A stretch of DNA of 64,000 nt from contig NC_016109.1 in assembly GCF_000269985.1 (NCBI RefSeq), forward strand, positions 868,001 to 932,000. Direction: 5' to 3'. Below, piece after piece: positions 24,088-33,800 of this stretch. The notes below the pieces were generated by a model, which saw only the letters and a list, made by a program, of their open reading frames with translations, made no database searches and was not told the origin of the DNA. Positions within the stretch are counted from its first letter, which is position 1, and every line of letters starts with the position of its first letter. The position numbers and the translations under genes were made by a program. This DNA is from Kitasatospora setae KM-6054. GTDB taxonomy: Bacteria > Actinomycetota > Actinomycetes > Streptomycetales > Streptomycetaceae.

Positions 24088-24130
24088 GGCTCGATCCTTC
24101 GCCCCGCCGGGGGTGCGGCGGCAGTGCGCG

Positions 24131-24157
24131 GTGCACCGGCCGACGTGCATTTTGCAC
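24131..24157. promoter_or_regulatory. GTGCA palindromes between divergent genes
   Basis: GTGCAC (24131-24136) and GTGCA-TTT-TGCAC (24145-24157) lie between the serine-hydrolase gene and the histidine-kinase gene. The T-run is unusual for this genome. A shared operator, perhaps for the response regulator at 26018, is inferred from position. Confidence 0.35.
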
Positions 24158-24195
24158 ATCACCAGGCCGACCCCCGCCCCGCCCCACCGGGCACA

Positions 24196-26010
24196 ATGGC
24201 CCGCATGCGCGGGGGAGATCACGGGGACGAGGGGCCGCCGGGGCCGGTGGTGCTGTCACTGGTACTGCTGGGGGCGATGTTCGGGATGGCGTCGCCCGCG
24301 GACGGCGGGTGGTGGCCGGAGCCGGTGGCGTGGGTGGCGTTCGGGGTGCAGGCGGTGCACTGCCTGCCGTGGACGGCCCGGCTGCGCGGGGCGTGGACGC
24401 TGGCGGCGCAGCTGCTGCTGGCGCCGTGGTCGGGCGTGCCGGGGTTCGCGGCGGCGTCGGTGCTGCTGCTGGTCCGCCGTCCGGTGCCGCGCTGGGTGCT
24501 GTTCGCGCTGGTGGTGGCGGGGGCGGGGGCGCTCGCGGCGGACAGTCCGTACGGGGCGGCGAACGGGGCGGGCAACGCGCTCGCCCAGGGGCTGACGGTG
24601 TACGCGCTGACCCGGCTGTTCCACCGGTACGCCGAACTGCACGCCGCGCTGGACCGGTTGGCGTCCGCGCGGGTGGCCGAGGAACGGCGGCGGGCGGCCC
24701 GCGCCCTGGACGCGGCGCTGGGCGTGCCGCTGGCGGCGGTGCTGCGGCTGGCGGCCGCGGGCGACGCGGCGGGGGTGGCGGCGACGGCGCGGCGGGCGGC
24801 GGCCGGGGTGCGGCGGGCCCCGGAGCCGACCGCCGGGCCGACCGAAGCGCACGGCCCGGACGGCGCCGACGGCGGCGACGGCCCGGACAGCGCGGACGGC
24901 CCGGACAGCGCGGACGGCCCGGACGGCGGTCCGCTGCCCGCGCCGGTGCTGCCGGTGCTGCCGGTGCTGCTGGCGGTGCACGCGGGCTATCTGGCCGTCG
25001 GCGTGGTCTACCTGGCGGAGTCCCGCCTCCCCCCGTTCGAACTGGCAGCGGCCCTGGGCGCGCTGGCGGTCGTGACGGGCCTTCAGGTGCGGCATTCGCT
25101 GCCCCGCCCGCCCGGGGTGCGCCCGGCGGGGTACGGGTGGACGTGGGCGCTGCAGTGCGTGGTGGCGGTGGCGGTGCTGTTCGGTCCGGGCGGCCCGCAT
25201 CCGCAACTGCCGGCGTTCGCGGCCGCGTCGGCGCTGGTGCTGCTGCCGCCCGCCGCCGGGTGGCCGGTGCTGGCGGGGGCGGTGGTCGCGGCGGGGTGGG
25301 TGAGCGGCGCGGCGGCGGTGGACGTGGTGACCATCGCGCTGGTCTGCTACGGGCTGGCGCTGCTGACCGCGATGGTGCGGTCGGTCCGGGAGGCGCGGCG
25401 GGCGCTGGCCGAGCTGGCGGTGGCCCGGGAGCGGCGGCGGATCGCCCGGGACGTGCACGACCTGCTGGGTTCGGGCCTGGCCGCCGTCGCGGTGACCGCC
25501 GAACTCGCCGTCCGGCACCCGTCCGCCGGGCACCTGGCCCGGGCCGCCGGGCTCGCCGAACGGACCCTGGGCGAGCTGCGGGCCGTCCCGGCGGACGCGG
25601 CCGCGCTCGACCTGGACGGCGAACTCGCCGCCGCCGAGGCCCTGTTGGCGGCGGCCGGGATCGGTCTGCGGCGGACCGGCGAGGTCCGGCAGGTCCGGCC
25701 GGCGGACCGCCCGCTGCTGGCCGCCGTCCTGCGCGAGGGCACCACCAACGTGCTGCGGCACAGCCGGGCCACCCGCTGCGAACTCGACCTGGGCGCGCAC
25801 GGCCTGCGCCTGGCCAACGACAACGCCCTTCCACCGCAAGGCCGTTCCGGGGCCGCGGGGTCGGGCAGCGGCACGCCCAACCTGACCGCCCGGGCGGCCG
25901 CCCGGCGGGCCGGTTTCGCCTCCGCGCCCGACGGCAACGGCGGCTGGGCGATCGAACTCTCGCTTCCCGCCAGCGCGTTGGCCAACTCACAGACAGAGCT
26001 GACGAAATGA
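24196..26010 (+). CDS. NarL-type sensor histidine kinase, 604 aa
   Basis: Two hydrophobic blocks of several helices each (residues about 15-130 and 255-395) are separated by a cytoplasmic-looking linker. The linker carries short repeats of GPDSAD type (about 221-245). The HisKA-3 box is ERRRIARDVHDLLGSGLA with H421. A short HATPase domain follows with LREGTTNVLRHS (N-box), LANDNA and GSGTPNLTARA in the G2 position. It phosphorylates a LuxR/NarL-type response regulator, almost certainly the convergent one ending 8 nt away. The duplicated membrane block suggests membrane-perturbation sensing, as in related kinases; the signal is unknown. Start at 24196, with an alternative ATG at 24205. Confidence 0.9.
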   Translation: MARMRGGDHGDEGPPGPVVLSLVLLGAMFGMASPADGGWWPEPVAWVAFGVQAVHCLPWTARLRGAWTLAAQLLLAPWSGVPGFAAASVLLLVRRPVPRWVLFALVVAGAGALAADSPYGAANGAGNALAQGLTVYALTRLFHRYAELHAALDRLASARVAEERRRAARALDAALGVPLAAVLRLAAAGDAAGVAATARRAAAGVRRAPEPTAGPTEAHGPDGADGGDGPDSADGPDSADGPDGGPLPAPVLPVLPVLLAVHAGYLAVGVVYLAESRLPPFELAAALGALAVVTGLQVRHSLPRPPGVRPAGYGWTWALQCVVAVAVLFGPGGPHPQLPAFAAASALVLLPPAAGWPVLAGAVVAAGWVSGAAAVDVVTIALVCYGLALLTAMVRSVREARRALAELAVARERRRIARDVHDLLGSGLAAVAVTAELAVRHPSAGHLARAAGLAERTLGELRAVPADAAALDLDGELAAAEALLAAAGIGLRRTGEVRQVRPADRPLLAAVLREGTTNVLRHSRATRCELDLGAHGLRLANDNALPPQGRSGAAGSGSGTPNLTARAAARRAGFASAPDGNGGWAIELSLPASALANSQTELTK

Positions 26011-26017
26011 CGGACCG

Positions 26018-26638
26018 TCAGACTTCCGGGTGCGGCAGCCATCCCGCCTCGCGGGCGATCCGGACGGCGTCCAGGCGGGTCCGGGCGTCGAGCTTGAGCT
26101 GGGCGGCGGCCAGGTAGTTGCGGACCGTGCCGGCCGACAGGTGCAGGCGTCGGGCGATCTCGCGGGGCTCGCAGCCGTCCGCCGCGAGGGCCAGCGCCTG
26201 GGCCTCGCGCGCGGTGAGCGGGCTGGCGGGGGCGGTGAGGGCGCGGGCGGCCAGGTCGGGGTCGATCGCGCTGCCGCCGGCGGCGACGCGGCGGATCGCG
26301 TCGGCGAGCCGTTCCGGCGGCGCGTCCTTGGGCATGAAGCCGGCCGCTCCGGCGGCCAGCGCGGCCCGCAGCACCTCGACCCGGCGGTGCGCGGTGAGGA
26401 TCAGCACCCGGCAGCCGGGCAGGACGTCGCGCAGCGCGGCGGTCCCGGCGATCCCGTCGGCGCCGGGCAGGTCGACGTCCAGCACCGCGACGTCCGGCCG
26501 GTGGGCGAGCGCGGTGGGCACGATCCGGTCGCCGTGGCCGGTCTCGGCGACCACCTCGATGTCGCCGGCCTCGGCGAGCAGCGCCCGCAGCGCGCCGCGC
26601 ACCAGGCGCATGTCCTCGGCCAGCAGCACTCTCACCAC
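26018..26638 (-). CDS. NarL/LuxR-family response regulator
   Basis: The protein has 206 residues. The receiver domain (VRVLLAEDMRLVRGALRALL) has E8, D9, the phosphoacceptor D54 (VAVLDVDLPG) and the conserved Lys in GFMPKDAP. The C-terminal LuxR HTH lies at about 143-200 (LTAREAQALALAADGCEPRE, then RRLHLSAGTVRNYLAAAQLK). It is tail-to-tail with the kinase gene (8 nt between stops). This is unusual: such pairs normally form one operon. Target genes are unknown; the divergent promoter at 24088-24195 is a candidate. Two consecutive GTG codons can serve as start (26638 or 26635). Confidence 0.92.
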   Translation of the reverse strand: MVRVLLAEDMRLVRGALRALLAEAGDIEVVAETGHGDRIVPTALAHRPDVAVLDVDLPGADGIAGTAALRDVLPGCRVLILTAHRRVEVLRAALAAGAAGFMPKDAPPERLADAIRRVAAGGSAIDPDLAARALTAPASPLTAREAQALALAADGCEPREIARRLHLSAGTVRNYLAAAQLKLDARTRLDAVRIAREAGWLPHPEV

Positions 26639-26691
26639 GTCGACGCCCCCCGCGACCCGAACTCCCCGTACACCGTGCGAGCCCAGGATAA

Positions 26692-26726
26692 GCGGGCACC
26701 GCCGCCCGTCGGACGGCGGTGCCCGC
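26692..26726 (-). terminator. Terminator of the alpha-galactosidase gene
   Basis: Perfect 13-bp stem (GCGGGCACCGCCG at 26692-26704 and CGGCGGTGCCCGC at 26714-26726) with a 9-nt loop. It starts 16 nt beyond the stop of the GH27 gene and lies upstream of the response-regulator start. Confidence 0.8.
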
Positions 26727-26741
26727 CGGCTTCCCGGGTCC

Positions 26742-28805
26742 TCAGCCCAGGTTCCAGCGCTGGATCGCGCCCGGGGTGGCCGGGTCGGTGCGCACCTCGG
26801 CGCCGGGCGCGTTGGCGGCGGCGGTCAGGCGCAGGCCGGTGGCGGCGTTGGTGACGGTCAGGTAGTGGGTGGTCGGGTCCTGGGCGAGCCGCCACTCCTG
26901 CCAGGGGTTTCCGGGGCTGGGCGGCAGCAGGTAGGCGGGGTCGCCGGGGTTGTTGCCGGCGGCGAGCACGCTGCCCTCCAGGGCGGTGCCGGTGCAGGCG
27001 GAGGTGATCCGGACGGTGCCGTCGGGGTTGCCGGTGAACCGCCACTGCTCGGACGGTTCGCCGGGGACGACGCCGCCGAGCACGGCCCGGCTGGTGATCG
27101 GCGCGGTGCAGCCGTCGCCGGCCCGCAGGACGCCGCCGGTCTCGGCGCCGGCCAGCGGGTGGGCGCGGCCGTCGTCGACGAAGCCGAGCGGCCCGGTGGC
27201 GGGGGCTCCGGCGGTGATCCGGTAGAGCCGGGAGGCGTGCGGGGCGAGGGTGGCGCCGAGCTGGTCGCCGAGCGCGGTGCGCTCGCCGCTCCACACCTCG
27301 GTGGCGGTCTGCTCGCCGGCCAGCCCGAGCGCGGCGGAAGTCACGCTGACGGTACGGGAGTTGGCGGGGTCCTGGTTGACCAGCAGGACGGCGGTCGAGC
27401 CGTCCGCGAGGGCGCGCCGGAGCACCAGCGGGGCGGTGGCGGAGGTGGGCGGGGTGCCGACCAGGGTGGCGGGGGTGCCGGCCGGGTCCTGGTCGATGGC
27501 GATCATGCCGGGGTTCTTGAGCGCGGCGAGCGCGCTGTCGGTGATGCCGGTGGACCAGCTGACGCCTTCCCCACTGCGCTGCGCCTGCTGGGTGGTGCGC
27601 AGGTCGGCGCCGGAGATCAGCGGGGCGGCGGTCATCGCGAGGATGCCGAGCTCGGTGCGGTTCTCGTCGTCGGTGAAGGGCTTGTGGCACTCGCAGGTGT
27701 CGGTGGTCCCCCACAGGCCGTACGGGTCCTGCCAGCCGGCGAAGCTCATGTCGAGGTCGTGCCAGCTGCCGGGCCGGACGTTGCCCCGGTACTCCAGCGC
27801 GGTCCTCAACTGCCCTTGGTACAGGACCCCGTTGAGGTCGCTGTTGCGGTCGCCGCCGATCCGGCACAGGTGGGCGACCTGCCCGCACCACACGCCGGTG
27901 GGCGCGTAGCCGGGGGCCTGGTACTTCGGCGTCCCGGCGGCCAGCACGACCGGGTCGGTGCGGGCGGGGTCGTTCGGGTCGAGCAGGTAGGGCAGTCCGG
28001 TGTGCACGGGCTGCGCGGAGACCGACAGCGTGACCTTTCCGCGGCCCTGGGCGGCGGACGCGGCGTCCAGGGCGCGCTGGAAGGTCTGGACGCGGGCGTA
28101 GATGGAGCGGGTGAGCTCCTTGCCGACGCCCTGGGTGCCGTAGTCGTGGCCGTCCGGGCCGGTGATGGCGGGGCCGTAGGGGCAGTCGTCGTACTTGACG
28201 AAGTCGACGCCCCAGGAGACGAAGTCGGCGGTGTCGGTGCCCTCGTGGCCGAGACTGCCGGGGTGCATCTGGCAGGTGAGGTAGGTGTCGGTGGCGTAGA
28301 GGCCGAACTTCATGCCCTTGCTGTGGGCGTAGTTCGCGAGGTACTCGATGCCGTTGACGGTCTTCCCGTTCCACTGCTGGGACGGGAAGGTGTCGGGCCG
28401 GGGGATCAGGTGGCCGCTGGTGGGGTCGTTCCCGGTGCCGTCGGTGCCGCTGACCGGGTTCCCGGCGTCGTCGTAGAGCTGCATCGCGCCGCCGGTGCCG
28501 CGCACGATGTCGTCGGTCTGGTCGGTGCGGTGCCAGAGCGACCAGCCGTCGTCGACGGTGACGGTGTCGTAGCCGGCGGCGACCAGTCCGTTGGCGGACA
28601 TGAAGTCGATGGTCTCGACGATCTCCTGCTGGCTGATGTCGGGACCGAAGGTGTTCCAGGAGTTCCAGCCCATCGGCGGGGTGGCGGCGAGGCCGTTGCC
28701 GAGCGCGGCGGCGGGGGTCGGGGCGGCGAGGCCGGCGGCGGTCAGCGCGGGGGCGGCCAGGGCCAGCGCGGCGAACGCGCGGACCAGGCGGCGTGGGGAG
28801 CCCAT
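26742..28805 (-). CDS. Secreted GH27 alpha-galactosidase with C-terminal ricin-type lectin domain
   Basis: The protein has 687 residues, with a signal peptide of about 34 residues ending near AAA-LGNG. The catalytic domain starts with the family 27 signature LAATPPMGWNSWNTFG. It has VDDGWSLW and VDFVKYDDCPYG (about 200-208, nucleophile Asp in the K-Y-D-D-C motif). SWHDLDMSFAG (about 347-357) supplies the acid/base Asp. A beta-sandwich domain follows. The last 130 residues are a ricin-B/CBM13-like trefoil (TVRITSACTGTALEGSVLAA, QEWRL, AIQRWNLG). It releases alpha-galactose (or arabinopyranose) from plant polysaccharides outside the cell. GAGGAG site upstream; own terminator. The intergenic 28806-29038 shows no gene. 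Confidence 0.93.
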   Translation of the reverse strand: MGSPRRLVRAFAALALAAPALTAAGLAAPTPAAALGNGLAATPPMGWNSWNTFGPDISQQEIVETIDFMSANGLVAAGYDTVTVDDGWSLWHRTDQTDDIVRGTGGAMQLYDDAGNPVSGTDGTGNDPTSGHLIPRPDTFPSQQWNGKTVNGIEYLANYAHSKGMKFGLYATDTYLTCQMHPGSLGHEGTDTADFVSWGVDFVKYDDCPYGPAITGPDGHDYGTQGVGKELTRSIYARVQTFQRALDAASAAQGRGKVTLSVSAQPVHTGLPYLLDPNDPARTDPVVLAAGTPKYQAPGYAPTGVWCGQVAHLCRIGGDRNSDLNGVLYQGQLRTALEYRGNVRPGSWHDLDMSFAGWQDPYGLWGTTDTCECHKPFTDDENRTELGILAMTAAPLISGADLRTTQQAQRSGEGVSWSTGITDSALAALKNPGMIAIDQDPAGTPATLVGTPPTSATAPLVLRRALADGSTAVLLVNQDPANSRTVSVTSAALGLAGEQTATEVWSGERTALGDQLGATLAPHASRLYRITAGAPATGPLGFVDDGRAHPLAGAETGGVLRAGDGCTAPITSRAVLGGVVPGEPSEQWRFTGNPDGTVRITSACTGTALEGSVLAAGNNPGDPAYLLPPSPGNPWQEWRLAQDPTTHYLTVTNAATGLRLTAAANAPGAEVRTDPATPGAIQRWNLG

Positions 28806-29038
28806 CCGGTGCTTCTCCTCGGAGGTGTGACGCGGCGCGCCCCGGTGTGGGCCGGGGGCCGCGCGGTCGGGTGGGGGACGGCCGGGCGGGTGCAGGTCCG
28901 CCCGACCGCAGGCGAGTGTAATGTCACATGCGACACCGCAGAAGCCCGTTCCCCCGCCACCACCGAAGTGCTATCCCCGGCACACCCGCGCGCCCCCGCT
29001 CCCCGGCCCCCGCACCCCGCACCCCGCGCTCGCCAACT

Positions 29039-29062
29039 GGTCAGTCGGTCAGTCGGTCAGTC
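29039..29062. repeat. 3 x 8-nt tandem repeat across the stop of the NlpC/P60-like gene
   Basis: GGTCAGTC three times in a row. The third copy contains the complement of the stop codon of the minus-strand gene (29057-29059). Confidence 0.9.
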
Positions 29063-29647
29063 GGAGAGGTTGACCGGGCGGTAGGCCGCGTAGCCGTCGC
29101 CCTTCTCCAGGCCGTAGGTGTGCTCGGTGTGCCGGGTGCCGACGTGGCCGGCCTGCTCGTAGGCGAGGTAGGAGTTCCTGCCGTCCTTCCAGCCGTCGAA
29201 GATGACCACGTGGCGCTCGTTGGAACTGCTGCTGTTCGCCTTGATCACCAGGTCTCCCCGGCGCAGCTCGGACATCTTGATCGGCTTGGTCCAGCCGTCG
29301 TTCTTCAGCGCCACCGTGTTCGGACCGGGCTTGGGCAGCCCCAGCGTCATCGACACGAAGCCGGAGCAGTCCTGCCGGTAGCCGTCCTTCCAGGTCTTCT
29401 CCTGGCTGTAGGGCACCTTCTCCTTCAGCCAGACCTCGGCCCGGCGGATCTCCTCGTCGCGGCTGATCTTCGGGGCGGCCACCCGCGGCCGCGGACCGTC
29501 GGCGGTGGCAGCGTCCGTCGTGCTGACGGCGGCGGGTCGGTCGAACGCGGCGGCCGGGGCCGGGACGGCGAGGGTGAGCGAGCCGAGCAGGGCGGTGGCG
29601 GCCAGGGCGGGGACGGTCCAGCGGAGGGTGCGGCGGTTGCGGTTCAC
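29057..29647 (-). CDS. Secreted NlpC/P60-like cell-wall cysteine peptidase, 196 aa
   Basis: The GTG start (29647) lies behind GAAAGGGA. A signal peptide (residues 1-34, NRNRRTLRWTVPALAATALL then PAPAAA) and a short linker are followed by the catalytic domain: RRAEVWLKEKVPYSQ, RQDCSGFVSMTLGLPKPG (catalytic Cys), LRRGDLVIKANS and ERHVVIFDGWKD (catalytic His). This is the NlpC/P60 arrangement of peptidoglycan peptidases. The C-terminus HTYGLEKGDGYAAYRPVN is typical of the Streptomyces subgroup. It lies 53 nt after the GH25 gene on the same strand, so a glycan-strand hydrolase and a stem-peptide hydrolase are made together. Confidence 0.87.
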   Translation of the reverse strand: MNRNRRTLRWTVPALAATALLGSLTLAVPAPAAAFDRPAAVSTTDAATADGPRPRVAAPKISRDEEIRRAEVWLKEKVPYSQEKTWKDGYRQDCSGFVSMTLGLPKPGPNTVALKNDGWTKPIKMSELRRGDLVIKANSSSSNERHVVIFDGWKDGRNSYLAYEQAGHVGTRHTEHTYGLEKGDGYAAYRPVNLSD

Positions 29648-29700
29648 GGCGGTGTTCCCTTTCGGACGGAAGGTGTGCGGGGCGGAGGAACGGGTGACGG

Positions 29701-30516
29701 TCAGTCGAGGTGGGCGAGGCGGCGCAGCGCGGCGCGGTCGCCGTGGAAGACGTCGGCGTCCATCGGCAGGCCGGCGGTGCCCGGCACCTTGGTCTGCTCG
29801 CTGTACTGCCAGAAGTCCCAGCCGGTGGCGCCCGGCAGCGGGCGGGGCTCGGTGGTGCTGTAGCGGGCGAGCCAGGCGGGGTGGGCGCTGAGGTCCTTCG
29901 TGCCGCCGAGGCAGTCGTCGACGACGTCGCGGCGGGTGTAGACGACGGGCGCGCTGCCGGTGGCCCGCTCGACCCGCTGGAGGAAGGCTTTGACCTGGGC
30001 GATTTCCAGCCGGTGGCCGTCCCGTTCGCACTCCTCCAGGTCGAGCGCGGGCGGCAGTTCGCCGGGCTTGGCTCCGGTGTGGCCGGCCGCGTGGAGCGTG
30101 TCGAGGAAGTGCTCGGCCTGGGCGGCGCCGTCCTGGCCGGCCTGGAAGTAGTGGTAGGCGCCGTGGATCAGCCCGGCCGTGCGGGCCCCGGCCAGGTCGC
30201 GGGAGAACCAGCCGTCCCGGCCGGTGCGGCCGTCGGTGGCCTTGAGGTAGACGAAGTCCTGCCCGCCCCGGACGACGGCCGGCCAGTCGTAGGGCCGGTC
30301 CCCGGCGTCCTTCGTCTCGTGGTTGTGGTGCGAGCTGTCGAAGCCGCGCACCTGGTAGGTCTGCGGCCCGCCGGCGGCTCCGGCGGTGCCGGCGGCCGGG
30401 AGGAGTCCGGGCAGTGCCAGCGCGCAGGCAGTGGCGAGGACGGCGGCCGCCCGGAGCGGGGCCCGGCGGTGCGGCCGGGAGCGGCCGGCCCGGGCGGGGC
30501 GGGGGAAGGGCTTCAT
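29701..30516 (-). CDS. Secreted GH25 muramidase (lysozyme), 271 aa
   Basis: A signal peptide with a long basic n-region (FPRPARAGRSRPHRRAPLRA, then a hydrophobic core to about residue 45) precedes a family 25 domain. Its elements are YQVRGFDSSHHN (first catalytic-site Asp), FVYLKATDGRTGRD, GLIHGAYHYF, PALDLEECERDG (the D-x-E pair) and WDFWQYSEQ. It cleaves the beta-1,4 bond between MurNAc and GlcNAc. Ribosome site GGAG. It is the first gene of a two-gene unit with the NlpC/P60-like gene. I looked upstream for a cyclic-di-AMP riboswitch, common before such genes in actinomycetes, and could not recognise one. Confidence 0.92.
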   Translation of the reverse strand: MKPFPRPARAGRSRPHRRAPLRAAAVLATACALALPGLLPAAGTAGAAGGPQTYQVRGFDSSHHNHETKDAGDRPYDWPAVVRGGQDFVYLKATDGRTGRDGWFSRDLAGARTAGLIHGAYHYFQAGQDGAAQAEHFLDTLHAAGHTGAKPGELPPALDLEECERDGHRLEIAQVKAFLQRVERATGSAPVVYTRRDVVDDCLGGTKDLSAHPAWLARYSTTEPRPLPGATGWDFWQYSEQTKVPGTAGLPMDADVFHGDRAALRRLAHLD

Positions 30517-30868
30517 GGCGGTTCTCCTTCAGGCGTTCGAGCGTTCGGACGTTCAGGCGCTCGGGCACTCGGGCGTCCGAGTGGCGCGCCCCGGAACCGG
30601 ACGGCCGACAGGCGGCCTGGCGGTGGGGGGCGGGTGGTGACGGAGCGTCGGGTCCGGCGGCGGGAGCGGCCGGTGATCGGCTCCGGTGAAAGCATGGCCC
30701 GGCGGCCGGGGGGCGCACACCGGTTGACTGTTGTCGCCGTCGGCGGGCACCTCGACAACCCCTCCGAGCTGCGGCTTCGCTCTTTCGGGCGACCCGGGGC
30801 GACGAACGGGTCCGGGCCGGGTCCGCCTCCTCTACGTTGCCGGGAGGCGAGCGGAACAGGGGCGGCAG
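30517..30868. other. 352-nt divergent region between GH25 and the XRE-STAND gene
   Basis: No gene is seen. Near the GH25 start lies a string of degenerate GCGTTCGGA/GCGCTCGGG units (about 30536-30586). Near the other end is a perfect 7-bp inverted repeat, GTTGTCG (30730-30736) and CGACAAC (30753-30759). It follows TTGACT (30724-30729), which could be a -35 element toward the STAND gene. Confidence 0.5.
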
Positions 30869-33800
30869 GTGGACACGGAGCGCAACCGACAGCGGGTCCC
30901 GGAGCAGAGCGGGCAGCAGAGGCACCACCAGGAACGACCGGCACGACCGGAACGACAGACGCGGCCGGAACAGCCGGAACGGCCGGACGGTCAAGAGGCC
31001 GGCTTCGGCCCGGCGCTGCGCGAGCGGCGGCGGGCGGCCGGGCTGTCGCAGGCCGAGCTGGCGGCGCTGGTGCACTACGACAAGAGCCACATCAGCAAGG
31101 TCGAGAACGGTGACAAGCCGGCGACCGCCGCGTTCGCCCGGGCCTGTGACCGGGAGTTGCGCACCGGCGGCGCGCTGGCGGAGTTGGCGGTGCGCGGCCA
31201 GTGCCCGTACCCGGGGCTGGCGTGTTTCCGGGCGGAGGACGAGCGCTGGTTCCACGGCCGTGACCGGGCCAGGGCCGAGTTGCTGGCGCTGCTCGGCGAG
31301 CGGTGGTCGGACCGGGGCGGTCCGGTCGTGGTGGTGGGCCCGTCGGGCGCGGGGAAGTCCTCGCTGCTGCGGGCGGGGCTGGCTCCGGCGCTGCGGCGCG
31401 GGCTGTTGCCGGCGCTGGGGCCGGCGGCGGCCGAGGTGTTCGCGCCGGGTGCCGAGCCGTCGGAGCGGCTGGCGGCGGTCGCGGCGGGGACCGCGCCGGT
31501 CTGGGTGGTCGACCAGGCCGAGGAACTGTTCACGCTGTGCGCGGATCCGGAGGAGCGGCGGTCGTTCCTGGACCGGTTGTGCCGGGAGGGCGGCCCGGAC
31601 GGGTCGCGGCTGGTGGTGCTGGGGGTGCGAGCCGACCTGTACGGGGAGTTGCTGGCGCACGAGGGGATGCTGCGGGCGGTGCGGCGGGGCCAGTTCGCGC
31701 TGGGGCCGATGAGCGCGGAGGAGCTGGGCGAGGCGATCACGGCGCCGGCCCGGACGGCCCGACTGGAGCTCGAACCGGGCCTGTTGGACGTCCTGTTGGC
31801 CGATCTGGGCGCGCACGGCGGACCGGACGCGCGGGCCGCCGACCCGGGGTCGCTGCCGCTGCTGGCGCACACCCTGCGCGCGGTGTGGCAGCAGCGGGCG
31901 GGGCGTTCGCTGTCGCTGGCGGGCTACCGGGCGATCGGCGGGCTGCGCGGTTCGGTGGCGCTGACCGCCGAGCGGGCCTGGTCGCGGTTGGACGAGCCGT
32001 CCCGGGCGACGGCCCGCCGGGTGCTGCTGCGGCTGGTGCACCTGGGGCCGGACGGGCAGGCGTCCCGGCGGCACGCCGAACTCGACCGGCTGGCCGAGGT
32101 GGACGCCGAGCCGGGGCGGGTCGCGGCGGTGCTGGCGTCCTTCGCGGCCGACCGGCTGGTCACCCTGGACGGCAGCGGGGCGGCGCTCTCGCACGAGGCG
32201 CTGCTGCGGGCCTGGCCGCGGCTGCGCGGCTGGATCGAGGAGAGCCGCTCGGGGCTGCTGACCCACCAGCAGTTGGCCCAGGACGCCGGGCACTGGGCGG
32301 GTTCGGGGCAGGAGGACGCGCTGCTGTACCGGGGCAGTCGGCTGGCGGGCGCCCGGGACTGGGCGGCGGCCGGCGGCGAGGCCGAACTGACGCCCGTCGA
32401 ACGGGAGTTCCTGGCCGCGTCGGTGGCCAGGGCGGAGCGGCAACAGCGGACAGAGCGGCGCCGGCTGCGCGCCCGACGGCAGCTGGCGGGCCTGCTGGCG
32501 CTGGTGCTGGTCGCGGCCGGGCTGGCCGGCGGGCTGCTGTGGCAGGAGCACGGGCGCGCGACGGCGGCCGAGCGGGGCCGGACCGCGCTGACCCTGCTCA
32601 CCGACGCGCGGCTCGGCACGGCCCGCAACCCGTTCGCGACGCTGCTCTGGTCGGTGGAGGCCCACCGGACGGCCGACGCCGGGGTGCCGGAGCTGCGCCG
32701 GGCCGCCGACGACGCGGTGCTGAGCACCCAGGCGCAGTACCTGACCGGCCGGATCCCGGGTTTCCGCTGGGGCGTCAACGGGCTGGCGCTCAGCCCGGAC
32801 GGCCGGCTGGTGGCCACCGGCGACGCGCAGGGCCGGGTCTCGCTGTGGGACGCCCGCACCACCGCGCCGGTCGCCGAGCTGCAGGGCGAGGTCCGGCACC
32901 CGGTGCAGGACGTGGAGTTCAGCCCGGACGGCACGGTGCTGGCCGTCACCCTCACCAACGACAAGGACCGGCACGTCCTGCTCTGGCGGGTCGCCGACCG
33001 GGCGCCGCTGCCCTCCCCGGTGATGCCGCCGAGCATCACCGGGAAGCCGACCTCGGCCAAGCGGCTGGCGTTCAGCGCGGACGGCGCGCTGCTCGCGGCG
33101 GGCAGCGGCGACCCGGACCTGCCGGGCCGGGTCTGGGTGTGGCGGACGGACGCGGGCGCCGCCCCGCCGGTGCGCACCCTGCTGGAGCACACCGGGGCGA
33201 TCCAGGGCCTGGCTTTCGGCCCGGGCCATCTGCTGGCCTCCGCCGACAGCGACGGCGGCGTGCTGCTCCGCGACCTGGACGCCCCGCCGACCGCCGCCGG
33301 CGGCGCCCCGGCGCTGCTCGCCGCGCATGCCCCGACCCCGCGCTCGCTGGCCTTCGCGGCGGACGGGCGGCTGCTGACGGTCGGCGACGAGCGGGGCGGC
33401 ATCCGGCTCTGGCGGCCCCCGGCCACCGACCCCGACTCCCCCGACTCCCCCGGCTCCCGGCCCGACTGGTCGGTGAGCGACCTGCCGCCCCGACACGGCG
33501 GCGCGGTCAACGCGCTGGCGCTGACCCCGGACGGCACGACCCTGGTCTCGGCGGGTGCCGACGGCCGCGCGCTGGCCTGGGACGTGCCGACCGGCCGGGT
33601 CACCGCCGAGCTGCGCGGCCACCCGACGTTCGTGCTGGGGGCGGCGATCGGCCGCGACGGCCGGACGGTCGTCACCTCGGCGGGGATCAGCGCCCCGACC
33701 GGCACCGTGCTGCTCTGGGACCTGCGGCGCGGCACCGACCTGGCGCCGGCCCCGGGCCGCCCGCCGGTCACCGCCGTCGCGGCGGCCGGGGACCGGGCGG

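Noticed and set aside
19868..25990. A 2040-codon minus-strand open frame
   Set aside because: Low-complexity Arg/Pro translation overlapping phoD, the serine hydrolase and the kinase gene, all of which have conserved motifs in other frames.
30517..30868. Cyclic-di-AMP (ydaO-type) riboswitch before the GH25 gene
   Set aside because: Such riboswitches often precede cell-wall hydrolase genes in actinomycetes, but I could not find the conserved core segments here on the relevant strand.
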